Part shown: positions 7,052 to 16,810 of the stretch, in pieces | Layout of the letters: every line of letters starts with the position of its first letter | Position numbering within the stretch: the stretch's first letter is position 1 | Source: JANSWY01 sp038525605 | Lineage (GTDB): Bacteria; Bacteroidota; Bacteroidia; Cytophagales; Cyclobacteriaceae | Direction: 5' to 3' | NCBI GenBank assembly: GCA_038525605.1 | Contig: JBCBHL010000034.1 | Span: 1-31,873 of the forward strand | Length of the DNA stretch: 31,873 nt | Translations under genes and position numbers: made by a program | The notes under the pieces: generated by a model | Seen by the model: the letters and a program-made list of their open reading frames with translations, nothing else | Databases searched by the model: none | Told to the model about the DNA's origin: nothing

Positions 7052-9502
7052 TCAATCAGGATCAAGAATGTTATCAATTCTTTCCATAGCATCCTGCAAA
7101 TGATACCTCGAAATTGTATTGGATTGCCTGGACATTCCCGACCTTATCTCCGATTTCAAGGTCTTTAAGTTAGCTCTCACAACAGCTTTGACATCAGAGA
7201 TATCGTTAGACTCTCTAGCCATCAATCCACTCATTCCATCAATCAGTGCCCTTTGCAGGTTTCTTCTGTAAGGGTCGATGCTTTTACCACTCCTCAATTC
7301 ACTAAAAATTCCACGTCTCACATCCTGGAAGTAGGACACCAATGTATAAGCATCAGTATTGTTGACCGCTTCATTTTCAATCATCCTGTTCAACCTTCCC
7401 TCATTCATCATGATTCTCAGTGTCCTGGCCTGCAAAGATTTAATCCTGTCAATGGTTCCGGACTCATCTATTTTATTCAGGATTTCCTGATCTAGCAACC
7501 AGGCAGGCGTGTCAAAGATGTTCTTGTTCAGCCACTTAACAGCATCTTTTTGTTTAGCTTTTCCAACATGCTCATAGATGGCTCCATCCTGATCGTAAGT
7601 TTTCACATACTCAGTGACACCACCAACATTAGCGGTTACATGACCTGCATATCTTCTTAGCTGGCCTATTACGTTCCCATACAATTCTCTTAAATCAGCA
7701 TAGTTTTTCCCATCTTCTTTTGACCATTCTATCAGATTAGGAACAATTCTCTTCAGATTCATGACGCCATAGTCACTGGCCCTCATCGAGTTATCTCCTA
7801 AATCTTCCGTCTGCGCAGTAGGATCGGTTGGCAATCCTCTTTGCCTGCCAAACCTTAAGGTAGGATCGTCAGCTCTTTCCTTAATCCATTCATTTAAAGT
7901 TACTTTTTCTTCATCTGCCGAACCTGCCGAAGGAATCAATTTATATCCATAAATAATCGACCAGTCGTCATACTCACCGATTTGAGGATATATGCTGGTA
8001 ACGTCATCTCCTGGTTGTGCTACGTAGTTAAAACGCGCATAATCCATAATAGAAGGGGCGGTTCCGTGAGTGTCAGTAAATGTTTTGGATCTTAGAGAAT
8101 CCACAGGATAGGCAGCACTAGATCCCATATTATGTGGTAATCCCAACGTGTGACCTACTTCGTGGGCTGAGACAAATCTGATGAGCTCCCCCATCAGCGC
8201 ATCATCGAATTTCACATTTCTGGCTTTTGGATCTATGGCGGCTGTCTGCACCAGGTACCAGTTACGAAGTAAATTCATGATGTTGTGATACCATAAGATA
8301 TCTGACTCCAGAATCTCACCTGTTCTTGGATCATGAACGTGTGGCCCCTGTGCATTCTGTATGTCGGTGGTAATGTATCTGATCACAGAATACCTGACAT
8401 CTTCAGGAGTCCATTCCGGATCTTCTTCTTTTGAAGGAGGATACTTACCCATTATAGCATTTTTAAAACCTGCTTTTTCAAATGCTTTCTGCCAGTCATC
8501 TACCCCTTGCTTAATGTACTTTTTCCACCTTTCAGGAGTTGCAGGGTCAATGTAATAGACAATAGGCTTGACTGGTTCTACCAGTTCACCTCGCGCATAA
8601 GCCTCCTTATCTTTCGGTTCTAATCTCCATCTTGTAATGTATCTTTTATTCTTGGCTTTCTGAGCATCATCACTGTAATCTGTCTGATTAATAGAAAAAT
8701 AACCAACCCGTGCATCATAATACCGGGGTTGCATAGGCGTTTCCGGCAACTCAATAAAAGATTGATTCATCTCTATAGACATGGTATTGGTCAGCTGATT
8801 ATCCGGTAACTGACTCCCTTTGTAAGTAAGAACATGCCTTACTTCCACATTCTTTGGATAACTTTTGATACTGTTAATCAATGACCTTGATTTATCAACT
8901 GTCTGAATTTTAAAGAGCCTTCGTTGAAAGGGATACATTGCCCCGATCATTGGGATGTCACTGGTAAAGAAACTATTCACATTGATGACGTAAGATGAGC
9001 TATCCTGACCCAAGGCCTTGATTGGGAAAGAGGCTACTATCGGCTCATAATTATTGTTCTTTACGGACTGATAGACCGGATCTTCTTCACTAGCCACACT
9101 GTTGTGAGATACAGACCTCAATAATATATTTTCATCATGCTTTTGAAATCTAATGACCTGCTGTGGACGGGATTTCATTCCGGCACCACCGAAACTCATA
9201 TTCTTTACATAACCTGAAATTCTTGAAACCACCAAGATTTCTTTTTCCAGTAAATCTTCAGGTATTTCAAAAAAGTGCTGGTCTATAATTTTATGAACTG
9301 TGAACAAACCTTCATCTGTAATTGCCTCTTTGGTGATAATCTCTTTATAAGGCTTTATTTTAGATTTTGATTTAGGTTTCCTGGGTTTTGCTGATGTAGC
9401 TGTAGCGGTACCCTTCTTCTTTTTCTTTTTCTGTGCAACCAGGTCTGCGTTTACAAACATGACCAATGCAAGTAAAAAGAATAAATATTTAATATTCTTC
9501 AT
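7052..9502 (-). CDS. Secreted zinc-dependent metalloprotease (DUF5117/DUF4953 type)
   Basis: This 816-residue protein has an N-terminal signal peptide (about 1-23, ending VAQ). An unusually basic segment follows (about 25-51, many Lys with Ser/Pro/Thr). The DUF5118/DUF5117-like region comes next (about 55-300), then a metzincin-like catalytic domain. HEVGHTLGLPH (447-457) is the extended HExxHxxGxxH zinc site: His447, His451 and His457 as ligands and Glu448 as catalyst. SIMDYARFNY after it probably includes the Met-turn. The family is common and multi-copy in Bacteroidota, with uncharacterised substrates. No lipobox or sorting-type C-terminal domain is obvious, so periplasmic or outer-membrane-associated location is inferred. 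The gene is monocistronic and ends at the bidirectional terminator. Confidence 0.9.
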   Translation of the reverse strand: MKNIKYLFFLLALVMFVNADLVAQKKKKKKGTATATSAKPRKPKSKSKIKPYKEIITKEAITDEGLFTVHKIIDQHFFEIPEDLLEKEILVVSRISGYVKNMSFGGAGMKSRPQQVIRFQKHDENILLRSVSHNSVASEEDPVYQSVKNNNYEPIVASFPIKALGQDSSSYVINVNSFFTSDIPMIGAMYPFQRRLFKIQTVDKSRSLINSIKSYPKNVEVRHVLTYKGSQLPDNQLTNTMSIEMNQSFIELPETPMQPRYYDARVGYFSINQTDYSDDAQKAKNKRYITRWRLEPKDKEAYARGELVEPVKPIVYYIDPATPERWKKYIKQGVDDWQKAFEKAGFKNAIMGKYPPSKEEDPEWTPEDVRYSVIRYITTDIQNAQGPHVHDPRTGEILESDILWYHNIMNLLRNWYLVQTAAIDPKARNVKFDDALMGELIRFVSAHEVGHTLGLPHNMGSSAAYPVDSLRSKTFTDTHGTAPSIMDYARFNYVAQPGDDVTSIYPQIGEYDDWSIIYGYKLIPSAGSADEEKVTLNEWIKERADDPTLRFGRQRGLPTDPTAQTEDLGDNSMRASDYGVMNLKRIVPNLIEWSKEDGKNYADLRELYGNVIGQLRRYAGHVTANVGGVTEYVKTYDQDGAIYEHVGKAKQKDAVKWLNKNIFDTPAWLLDQEILNKIDESGTIDRIKSLQARTLRIMMNEGRLNRMIENEAVNNTDAYTLVSYFQDVRRGIFSELRSGKSIDPYRRNLQRALIDGMSGLMARESNDISDVKAVVRANLKTLKSEIRSGMSRQSNTISRYHLQDAMERIDNILDPD

Positions 9503-9753
9503 TGATTTTAAATGTTTAAGGAATCCTAAATTAGAAAGTATTCAATTGAGGATCAATTCGATGGGGATGAACGGCAGCTCTATTCCAATGCTGGTTACCG
9601 TTGATATAAGAAAATATTAAATCATTTAAATGTCATATTCAATACCTTCTGATTCAAACAATTACGCCTAAATTATCGTCTTATCTTTTGGAGTTATCCA
9701 AACAAACAGAAATGGTCGGTACCCTTTGATAGCGATTCGATTAAAATAACATA

Positions 9754-10275
9754 ATGAAAAAGCTTGCTATTCTTCTTGTATTAATTTTCATATCCCAGTT
9801 TTCCAAGGGTAGTGAAGGGGTCGATGGATTGAGAAAGTGCTTTCATGAAAGTGTCCTGGATGAATCTAAAATAGAAGATTTTCACAGTAAAGTAATGAAT
9901 ATCTCTATGCCAACCTCAATCGAGGTAGCTTATCAGGCAGCAAGCTATGCGCTAATGGCAAAGATCACATGGAATCCGATCGATAAAATCACCTTCATCA
10001 ATCGATATGGTAAGCTAATCGATCAGGCAATTTCGAAGGATCCGGATAATATTGAAATCAGGTTTTTAAGACTTTCCATTGATCATCAAACACCAGTAAT
10101 CATAGGTAGAAAAGACAACGTTTGTTCAGACAAAAGCCTGATACTGGCACTTTTAGAACCCATTCACAAGTTTGAAATCGATGCGTCCTTCAATCGTTTC
10201 ATTTTGTATTTTCTCAAACATGAGAAAATATACTCAGATAAAGAGTTGGCTTTAGTAGAAGCAAAACTCAATTAG
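9754..10275 (+). CDS. Exported conserved hypothetical protein
   Basis: This 173-residue protein has a clear signal peptide (MKK followed by a hydrophobic stretch to about residue 19). The mature part is largely helical, with YQAASYALMAKITWNP and a segment DPDNIEIRFLRLSI (about 97-110) that resembles one TPR-like helix pair. Two cysteines occur in the mature chain (29 and about 124). I do not recognise a catalytic motif and assign no function. It stands alone, divergent from the metalloprotease gene and convergent with lpd. Confidence 0.75.
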   Translation: MKKLAILLVLIFISQFSKGSEGVDGLRKCFHESVLDESKIEDFHSKVMNISMPTSIEVAYQAASYALMAKITWNPIDKITFINRYGKLIDQAISKDPDNIEIRFLRLSIDHQTPVIIGRKDNVCSDKSLILALLEPIHKFEIDASFNRFILYFLKHEKIYSDKELALVEAKLN

Positions 10276-10368
10276 AGCAGGCATCCCTTATTTAGTCTCA
10301 TGGCTTATTCGAATAAGCTACTTTAGATTTTACACTTTCTGCTGCAAACTTTGGATTAAATCTTTTAC

Positions 10369-10404
10369 AAAAAAAAGCCATCCTCACTTTAATGTCAGAA
10401 TGGC
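10369..10404 (-). terminator. Terminator after lpd
   Basis: On the minus strand, GCCATTCTGAC pairs with GTGAGGATGGC (one mismatch, one G-U) around ATTAAA and is followed by eight T residues. It lies 30 bases beyond the lpd stop codon and ends the sucA-odhB-lpd operon. Confidence 0.85.
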
Positions 10405-10433
10405 CTTCGCTTATTGTCTTATTTTAATCTCGA

Positions 10434-11834
10434 TTACAAGTGAATCGGTCTGTTTTCTGTAGCAGCCAGGCAAGCTTCTTTCACCGCTTCCATATAGGTA
10501 GGGTGTGCATGTGACATTCTGGAAATATCCTCCGCCGAAGCTCTGAATTCCATCGCAGTAACACCCGTTGCTATCATATCAGCAGCTCTTGCACCAATGA
10601 TATGCATTCCGAGAATTTCATCTGTTTCTTTGTCAGCAATTACCTTCACCAATCCATCTACGTCCATACTTGCTCTGGCACGGCCAAGTGCTTTGTAAGG
10701 AAATTTTCCGATTTTAATGGCTTTACCCTGACTTTTCAGCTCTTCTTCGGTATATCCGACACTTGCCACTTCCGGCCAGGTATATACAACTCCTGGAATC
10801 AAATGATAATGGATATGCGGCTTCTGTCCGGCGAATTGCTCTGCAACAAAAACACCTTCTTCCTCAGCCTTATGAGCCAGCATGGCACCTTTTACTACAT
10901 CGCCGATAGCCCAGATGTTGTCGACACTTGTTCTCAGGTGATCATCAACTTCTATCTGTCCCCTACCGGTTGTTTTTATACCTACATTCTCTAGCCCAAG
11001 ACCTTCAGTATATGGTTTCCTACCAATCGATACCAGGCAATAGTCTCCTTTCAATTCGATATTTTCGCCTTTTTTGTTTTCCGCAGTTACTGTCACGGTC
11101 TTTCCTTTGGCTTCAACGGCGGTCACTTTATGACTCATATAAAACTCAAATCCCAGTTTTTTAAGGCTCTTCTGCAATTCCTTGCCCATCGTGCTGTCCA
11201 TTGAAGGAACCAACCGATCCATATATTCCACTACAGAAACCTTAGCGCCAAGTCTGGCATAAACAGAACCCAGTTCCATACCAATAACTCCACCTCCTAT
11301 GACGATCATGTGTTTAGGCACTTCAGTCATTTCCAATGCTTCAGTACTGGTGATCACACGTTTCTTATCAATGTTGATAAAGGGTAAAGTCGCAGGCTTA
11401 GACCCTGTAGCGATAATTACCTTGTCTGTTTCAATGGTAGATTCCTTGCCATCAGAAGCGGTTACTTTGATCGTGTTTTTGTCAACGAATGAGCCTACAC
11501 CGTGATGAACAGTGATCTTATTCTTCTTCATTAAAAAATCTATCCCTGAAACATTTTCCTGAACCACCTTTGATTTCCTGGCTATCATCTGCTTCAGGTT
11601 TACCTTAGGTTTGGAAATATCAATTCCATGTTCTTTGAAAGTCACTTCCGCATTGTGATAATGCTCAGAGGAATCCAAAAGTGCTTTCGACGGTATACAG
11701 CCGACGTTCAAGCATGTCCCTCCCAGTGTATTATATTTCTCAATAATAGCAGTCTTCAAACCTAATTGCGAACATCTGATTGCCGCTACATAACCACCCG
11801 GTCCTGAACCTATTACTGTTACATCGTATTTCAT
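10434..11834 (-). CDS. lpdA: Dihydrolipoyl dehydrogenase (E3)
   Basis: This 466-residue FAD/NAD flavoprotein re-oxidises the dihydrolipoyl arms of 2-oxo acid dehydrogenase complexes, passing electrons to NAD+. The FAD-binding GSGPGGYVAA starts at residue 9. The redox disulfide is Cys41/Cys46 in GGTCLNVGCIPSK. A second nucleotide-binding motif VIGGGVIGMELGSVYARLG lies near 177-195. IGRKPYTEGLGLENVG and WAIGDVVKGAMLAHKA follow, and the catalytic His444/Glu449 sits in HAHPTYME near the C-terminus. It is third in the operon, 53 bases after odhB, so it is the dedicated E3 of the 2-oxoglutarate complex, although it may also serve pyruvate dehydrogenase. Confidence 0.97.
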   Translation of the reverse strand: MKYDVTVIGSGPGGYVAAIRCSQLGLKTAIIEKYNTLGGTCLNVGCIPSKALLDSSEHYHNAEVTFKEHGIDISKPKVNLKQMIARKSKVVQENVSGIDFLMKKNKITVHHGVGSFVDKNTIKVTASDGKESTIETDKVIIATGSKPATLPFINIDKKRVITSTEALEMTEVPKHMIVIGGGVIGMELGSVYARLGAKVSVVEYMDRLVPSMDSTMGKELQKSLKKLGFEFYMSHKVTAVEAKGKTVTVTAENKKGENIELKGDYCLVSIGRKPYTEGLGLENVGIKTTGRGQIEVDDHLRTSVDNIWAIGDVVKGAMLAHKAEEEGVFVAEQFAGQKPHIHYHLIPGVVYTWPEVASVGYTEEELKSQGKAIKIGKFPYKALGRARASMDVDGLVKVIADKETDEILGMHIIGARAADMIATGVTAMEFRASAEDISRMSHAHPTYMEAVKEACLAATENRPIHL

Positions 11835-11887
11835 TTGATCTTTTTTTTGGGTTAATGTTTTTCAAAAAAATTAAAAATGGTCAGGAC

Positions 11888-13432
11888 TTACACTCCCAAA
11901 AGAAGTCTTCCCGGATCTTCCAACAATTGTTTAACCCTTACCAGGAAGCTCACCGATTCTCTACCATCAATAATCCTGTGATCATAGCTCAATGCCAGAT
12001 ACATCATAGGGCGAACCACTATTTCACCTTTTTCCACAACCGCTCTTTCTACAATGTTGTGCATGCCGAGGATCGCTGATTGAGGTGCATTGATAATAGG
12101 AGTAGACATCATGGAACCAAAGATACCTCCATTTGTGAGTGTAAACGTACCACCAGTCATCTCTTCGATAGATAATTTACCTTCCCTCGCCTTGGTAGCC
12201 AGCCTGACGACTTCTTTCTCTATACCGTCAAAAGACAGGCCTTCAGCATTTCTGATCACCGGTACAACCAATCCTTTAGGAGCAGAAACGGCTATTGATA
12301 TATCACAATAGTCATTGTAAACAATCTCATCACCATCAATCATGGCATTGACTGCCGGCCATTCTTGTAAAGCCATACAACATGCCTTCGTGAAGAATGA
12401 CATAAAACCTAAACCTACGTCATACTTTTCTTTGAATGATTCCTTGTACTGCTTTCTCAAATCCATGATTGGCTTCATGTTCACCTCATTGAAGGTGGTG
12501 AGCATTGCAGTCTCATTTTTCACGGAAACCAACCTTTTGGAAATGGTCTTTCTCAGTGAAGTCATTTTCTTTCTTTCCTGCTCTCTGCTTCCAAAAGCCC
12601 TTGGAGCGGCAGCTGGCACTTCTTTTTCTGCAGGTTTCGGCGCTGGAACTGGTGCAGGCTTAGAAGCACTTAGCGCATCCGCTTTCGTAATTCTACCATC
12701 TTTACCAGTACCGGTTACCGTATCAGCTGAAATACCTCTTTCATTCAATATTTTTCCAGCAGCAGGGGATGCATGCCCTGTCGCATAGGAGCCACTACCT
12801 GAATCAGACAGCGTAGCAGGTGCAGCAGAAGGCGCAGCTTCGGTTGTAGCTGCCTGAGAAACGTCTCCTTCCATTACTTCGATTTTACAAAGCAAAGCGC
12901 CAATCTCAAGTGTCTCTCCTTCCTGCGCAATAATGTCCAAAACACCTGATGCCTCAGCTGTCAGCTCGAAAGTAGCTTTATCGGACTCTATCTCAGCAAT
13001 CACCTCATCGAGGACAACCATCTCTCCCTGCCCTTTCGACCATGAAGCAATCGTTACCTCATTGATTGATTCTCCAACAGTTGGAACATGCATTTCCAGC
13101 ACTTCTCCTGTTTTGGTAGCCCCACCAACAGTAGCTGGTGCACTGCTACTTTCTACAGGTGTAGGTGTAACCTCTGTAGCTGCTGCAGGTTTTGCATCAG
13201 AAGCCTCTATCTCACAAACAACCCCTCCAATTTCTACGGTAGCACCTTCTTCAGCTTTAATTCTAAGAATACCAGCACTTTCAGCCGGAAGCTCAAAAGT
13301 GGCCTTGTCGGATTCCAACTCAGCAATCACTTCATCCATTTCTACATAATCACCATCATTTTTTAGCCATTGGGCTATGGTTACTTCCGAGATTGACTCT
13401 CCAACCGATGGGACTTTCATTTCTAAGCTCAT
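11888..13432 (-). CDS. odhB: 2-oxoglutarate dehydrogenase E2 (dihydrolipoyllysine succinyltransferase), two lipoyl domains
   Basis: This 514-residue E2 core passes the succinyl group from E1 to CoA in the TCA cycle. It carries two tandem lipoyl domains (about 2-77 and 112-187), with lipoylated Lys43 and Lys152 in near-identical ESDKATFEL contexts. Ala/Pro-rich linkers join them to a peripheral subunit-binding domain (about 218-252, with GKILNERGISADTVTGTGKDGRITKAD-like features). The catalytic acyltransferase domain ends in SYDHRIIDG, with His485 and Asp489. E. coli SucB has one lipoyl domain, so this protein is about 110 residues longer. It lies between sucA and lpd, which identifies it as OdhB rather than a pyruvate or branched-chain E2. 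Confidence 0.95.
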   Translation of the reverse strand: MSLEMKVPSVGESISEVTIAQWLKNDGDYVEMDEVIAELESDKATFELPAESAGILRIKAEEGATVEIGGVVCEIEASDAKPAAATEVTPTPVESSSAPATVGGATKTGEVLEMHVPTVGESINEVTIASWSKGQGEMVVLDEVIAEIESDKATFELTAEASGVLDIIAQEGETLEIGALLCKIEVMEGDVSQAATTEAAPSAAPATLSDSGSGSYATGHASPAAGKILNERGISADTVTGTGKDGRITKADALSASKPAPVPAPKPAEKEVPAAAPRAFGSREQERKKMTSLRKTISKRLVSVKNETAMLTTFNEVNMKPIMDLRKQYKESFKEKYDVGLGFMSFFTKACCMALQEWPAVNAMIDGDEIVYNDYCDISIAVSAPKGLVVPVIRNAEGLSFDGIEKEVVRLATKAREGKLSIEEMTGGTFTLTNGGIFGSMMSTPIINAPQSAILGMHNIVERAVVEKGEIVVRPMMYLALSYDHRIIDGRESVSFLVRVKQLLEDPGRLLLGV

Positions 13433-13463
13433 TTTTTTATGTATTAATTGCTTTATACTTTTT

Positions 13464-16187
13464 CTATTTCTTAAAAGCCTGCTCTACGATGGTAGCCTGC
13501 TCTTTTTTATGCACTTTAGGATAACCGGTAGCCGGTGACGCACTTGCTTTACGCGAAATTACCTGCAAGTCTGCTGCTCTGCTAAACACCCTGTTGACAA
13601 AAGTCCAGTAACCCATGTTGACAGGTTCTTCCTGTACCCAAACCAGTTCGGGCTCATTATATTTTTTAAGAATCGTATCTATTTGTTTCTGAGGGAAGGG
13701 GTGTAACTGCTCAATTCTAGTAATAGCAACATCCTTGATTTTATTTTTCTGCTGTTCCTCCAGTAAATCATAATAAACCTTACCTGTGCACAACAGTACC
13801 CTTCTTACAGATTTGTTAGTAACGTATGTATCCTGAATCACTTCTTTGAACCCACCCTTAGTGAAATCCGAAACCGGTGAAACCACCTTTGGATGTCTCA
13901 ATAAAGACTTTGGAGAAAATACCACTGCAGGTTTTCTAAAAGACCAGGAAACCTGTCTTCTCAACATGTGGAAGAAATTAGCAGGAGTGGTAATATTACA
14001 CACAATCATGTTATCCTCGGCCGCTAACTGTAAAAAGCGCTCAGGTCTGGCATTTGAATGTTCAGGACCCTGACCTTCATAGCCATGAGGCAATAACATC
14101 ACCAAGCCATTCATCCTCTGCCACTTACTCTCTGCACTTGCAATAAACTGATCAATCATCACCTGAGCTCCGTTGGCAAAATCTCCAAACTGAGCTTCCC
14201 AGACTACCAGTGCATTAGGAGTAGCCATGGCAAAACCATATTCGAATCCTAGAACACCAAACTCCGACAAGAGAGAGTTGAAAATTCTAAAATGCTGATT
14301 TTGACCTTCTTTGATATAGTCGAGATTGGAGTAAGCCTCGTTGGTATTGGCATCAAATACGTAGGAATGTCTATGAGAGAATGTACCTCTTTTCACATCC
14401 TGGCCGGACATTCTCACAATTTTATCCTCATTGAGCAAAGAACCGTAAGCAAGCAACTCTCCATCTGCCCAGTTAAGCTCCTTCTTCTCGAAAAAATTCG
14501 CCTTCCTGTCTTTGATCAATTTATCTATCTGTTTCAAAGGTTTGAATCCTTCCGGTAGCTTAGTCAAAGCATTACCTACGAGCTCTACAGCTTCTTCAGT
14601 AATAGCAGTATTGGGTGATTTCTCAAAATCTTTGGGCTTGCTGTGGCTTAGCTGCTTCCACTCCTCTTCAATTTTCTGTGGTTTGTATGGTAAAGGATTC
14701 TGCTTGACCTCATTCAACCTGTCTTGAAGTTGTTTTCTAAATTGCTTATCCAATTCTGCTGATAAGTCGGGAGAAAAATCTCCTGCTTCTGTCAGTTTCT
14801 TCCAGTAAACCTCTCTTGGGTTGGCATGCTTGGCGATCTTATTATATAACATCGGTTGCGTAAACTTCGGCTCGTCACTTTCGTTGTGACCGTGCCTTCT
14901 GTAACATAATAAGTCAATCCAAATATCTTTCCCAAATGTCTGTCTATATTCCACTGCAAGAGAAGCTGCAAAATTTACTGCCTCAGCATCATCGCCGTTG
15001 ATATGGAGTATTGGAGCATCGACAATCTTGGCAATATCGGAACAGTAAATACTCGTCCTTGCATCATCGTAATCAGTTGTAAACCCAACCTGATTGTTGA
15101 TCACAAAATGGATCGTACCTCCACTATTATATCCCTCCAGTTGAGACATCTGTGTTATTTCATAAACGATTCCCTGTCCTGCCACAGCTGCATCGCCATG
15201 GATTAATACAGGAATTGCCTTGCCCAAATCTCCTTTGTATTCATCATCAATTTGAGCTCTAGTATATCCTAAAACTACAGGATTGACAGCCTCAAGATGC
15301 GAAGGGTTTGGCGCAAGCTTCACATAAACATTTCGCCCTGAATCTGTTTTGATATGACTGGAATAACCCAAGTGATATTTCACATCACCATCCCCCATTG
15401 TCAAATCAGGGTCAGTACTACCCTCAAATTCGCTAAAAATCTCTTCATAGGTCTTGCCCATGATATTAGCCAACACATTTAGTCGACCTCTGTGAGCCAT
15501 ACCTATCACAACTTCCTCGACCTTAAATTCAGCAGCTTTGTTGATAATGGTATCAAGAGCAGGGATTGTATTTTCTCCCCCCTCCAATGAGAATCTCTTT
15601 TGTCCAAGAAATTTGGTATGCAGGAAATTCTCGAATACTACCGCCTCATTCAGTTTGGATAATATCCTTTTTTTGGTCTCTACCGTAGGGCTTACAGGAT
15701 AAGACTGGGACTCAATTTTATCTCTGAACCACTCCAGAATTTCAGCGTCTCTGATATGACTGTACTCAAATCCTATATGGCCAATGTATATTTGCTTTAG
15801 TTCTGTCAGTATTTTTCTTAGGCTGGCTTTACCCAATCCTAATTCTTTCCCAATTGCAAATTCCGTGTCAAGGTCTGCATTTGACAATCCGAAATCTTCA
15901 AGATCAAGTTCTACAACATGCTTTCTTCTGGGTCTTACTGGGTTTGTATCGGACAAAAGATGTCCTCTGGAACGGTATGCGTAAATTAGATTACGGACAG
16001 CCATTTCTTTGTTTGAAAGAACATCGGCTCCTCCTCCGTCTTCGCCATATTTTTGGATCCCAAACTCAAAACCTTCGAAAAACTTTCTCCAGGAAACATC
16101 AACCGAATCCGGATCTTTCTGGTAAGACTGATACATTTCATCAATGTAAGCCCCATGTGCATTTGAGATATATGAATATTTATCCAT
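13464..16187 (-). CDS. sucA: 2-oxoglutarate dehydrogenase E1
   Basis: This 907-residue thiamine diphosphate enzyme decarboxylates 2-oxoglutarate and succinylates the E2 lipoyl arm. Family blocks include the N-terminal SYISNAHGAYIDEMYQSY, which binds E2. Others are GMAHRGRLNVLANIMGK, the diphosphate-binding IHGDAAVAGQGIVYE, the YRRHGHNESDEPKFTQPMLY histidine region, and MLLPHGYEGQGPEHSNARPERFLQL. I chose the ATG at 16187. The frame stays open to a TTG at 16217, but a TAnnTTTG promoter box covers 16215-16222, so that TTG would lie upstream of the transcript start. odhB follows 31 bases later. The gene order E1-E2-E3 gives one complete complex in a single transcript. Confidence 0.96.
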   Translation of the reverse strand: MDKYSYISNAHGAYIDEMYQSYQKDPDSVDVSWRKFFEGFEFGIQKYGEDGGGADVLSNKEMAVRNLIYAYRSRGHLLSDTNPVRPRRKHVVELDLEDFGLSNADLDTEFAIGKELGLGKASLRKILTELKQIYIGHIGFEYSHIRDAEILEWFRDKIESQSYPVSPTVETKKRILSKLNEAVVFENFLHTKFLGQKRFSLEGGENTIPALDTIINKAAEFKVEEVVIGMAHRGRLNVLANIMGKTYEEIFSEFEGSTDPDLTMGDGDVKYHLGYSSHIKTDSGRNVYVKLAPNPSHLEAVNPVVLGYTRAQIDDEYKGDLGKAIPVLIHGDAAVAGQGIVYEITQMSQLEGYNSGGTIHFVINNQVGFTTDYDDARTSIYCSDIAKIVDAPILHINGDDAEAVNFAASLAVEYRQTFGKDIWIDLLCYRRHGHNESDEPKFTQPMLYNKIAKHANPREVYWKKLTEAGDFSPDLSAELDKQFRKQLQDRLNEVKQNPLPYKPQKIEEEWKQLSHSKPKDFEKSPNTAITEEAVELVGNALTKLPEGFKPLKQIDKLIKDRKANFFEKKELNWADGELLAYGSLLNEDKIVRMSGQDVKRGTFSHRHSYVFDANTNEAYSNLDYIKEGQNQHFRIFNSLLSEFGVLGFEYGFAMATPNALVVWEAQFGDFANGAQVMIDQFIASAESKWQRMNGLVMLLPHGYEGQGPEHSNARPERFLQLAAEDNMIVCNITTPANFFHMLRRQVSWSFRKPAVVFSPKSLLRHPKVVSPVSDFTKGGFKEVIQDTYVTNKSVRRVLLCTGKVYYDLLEEQQKNKIKDVAITRIEQLHPFPQKQIDTILKKYNEPELVWVQEEPVNMGYWTFVNRVFSRAADLQVISRKASASPATGYPKVHKKEQATIVEQAFKK

Positions 16188-16214
16188 TTGGTCGTTTTTA
16201 ATTATGGAATTGGG

Positions 16215-16222
16215 CAAATATA
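16215..16222 (-). promoter_or_regulatory. Bacteroidota-type -7 box for sucA
   Basis: On the minus strand the sequence is TATATTTG, an exact match to the TAnnTTTG consensus. It would place the transcript start about 20 bases before the chosen ATG at 16187. No clear -33 TTG is visible. Confidence 0.6.
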
Positions 16223-16810
16223 AGTAATGTATTTAAGTTTAAAAAACCTTATAACCGCATAAGCAAATACATAGTCTAAATCAATTCAAATTACGGGTAA
16301 AACAACTTTGTTGCAGAATTAGTTTATTATCATTTTATAATTTATCTGATGTATGGATCTAAACCAGCAACCAAATTTGATTACCAAAATTATCAATTGT
16401 AGGATCAAGGACTGATCAATAAATTGAATGAATACTTATTGATTGCAACAGATCTCGTTATGAGAATAGCTAGCAGCACCTAACGACTAACCCTAGAATC
16501 ATCGGGCATCCTTGTCAAATTTTGTCGGATATGAAAACATGCTAACAAAAGAGGTAAATAATTAAAATGATCGATCGGGTTGGTTTGGTTGATCAGCAAC
16601 TGTATAATTGAAATCAACAGACACTTTAAGGTCTCAAGGTAATTACATGCAGTTTCACATGATGTATGATGACAAGCAAAATGGTTGTAGAGACATTTCT
16701 ATGGCACACTTTTATTAGAAACGGTTTTCCAGGAATCATGACAGCTGATCTGTGTTAAAAACAGTAGATTATATTTTATTGTACAGCAAACTTATCCAAC
16801 CTCATCTTAC
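16218..16810. other. Long intergenic region, possible decayed transposase fragment
   Basis: This 593-bp region lies upstream of sucA and downstream of the lipocalin-like gene; both are on the minus strand. No intact gene is supported. On the plus strand, 16669-16758 reads as 29 codons (MTSKMVVETFLWHTFIRN, then GFPGIMTADLC) before a stop. This loosely resembles the mid-part of IS3-family OrfB integrase cores. The upstream sequence is interrupted by stops and no terminal inverted repeats were seen. The rest is AT-rich without clear structure. Confidence 0.35.

Noticed and set aside
12933..13349. 138-codon plus-strand open frame opposite odhB
   Set aside because: It mirrors the duplicated lipoyl domains and the Ala/Pro linker; its internal repeat is a by-product of the real duplication.
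16188..16217. TTG-initiated N-terminal extension of sucA
   Set aside because: The extension overlaps the -7 promoter box, and the family N-terminus begins at the ATG at 16187.
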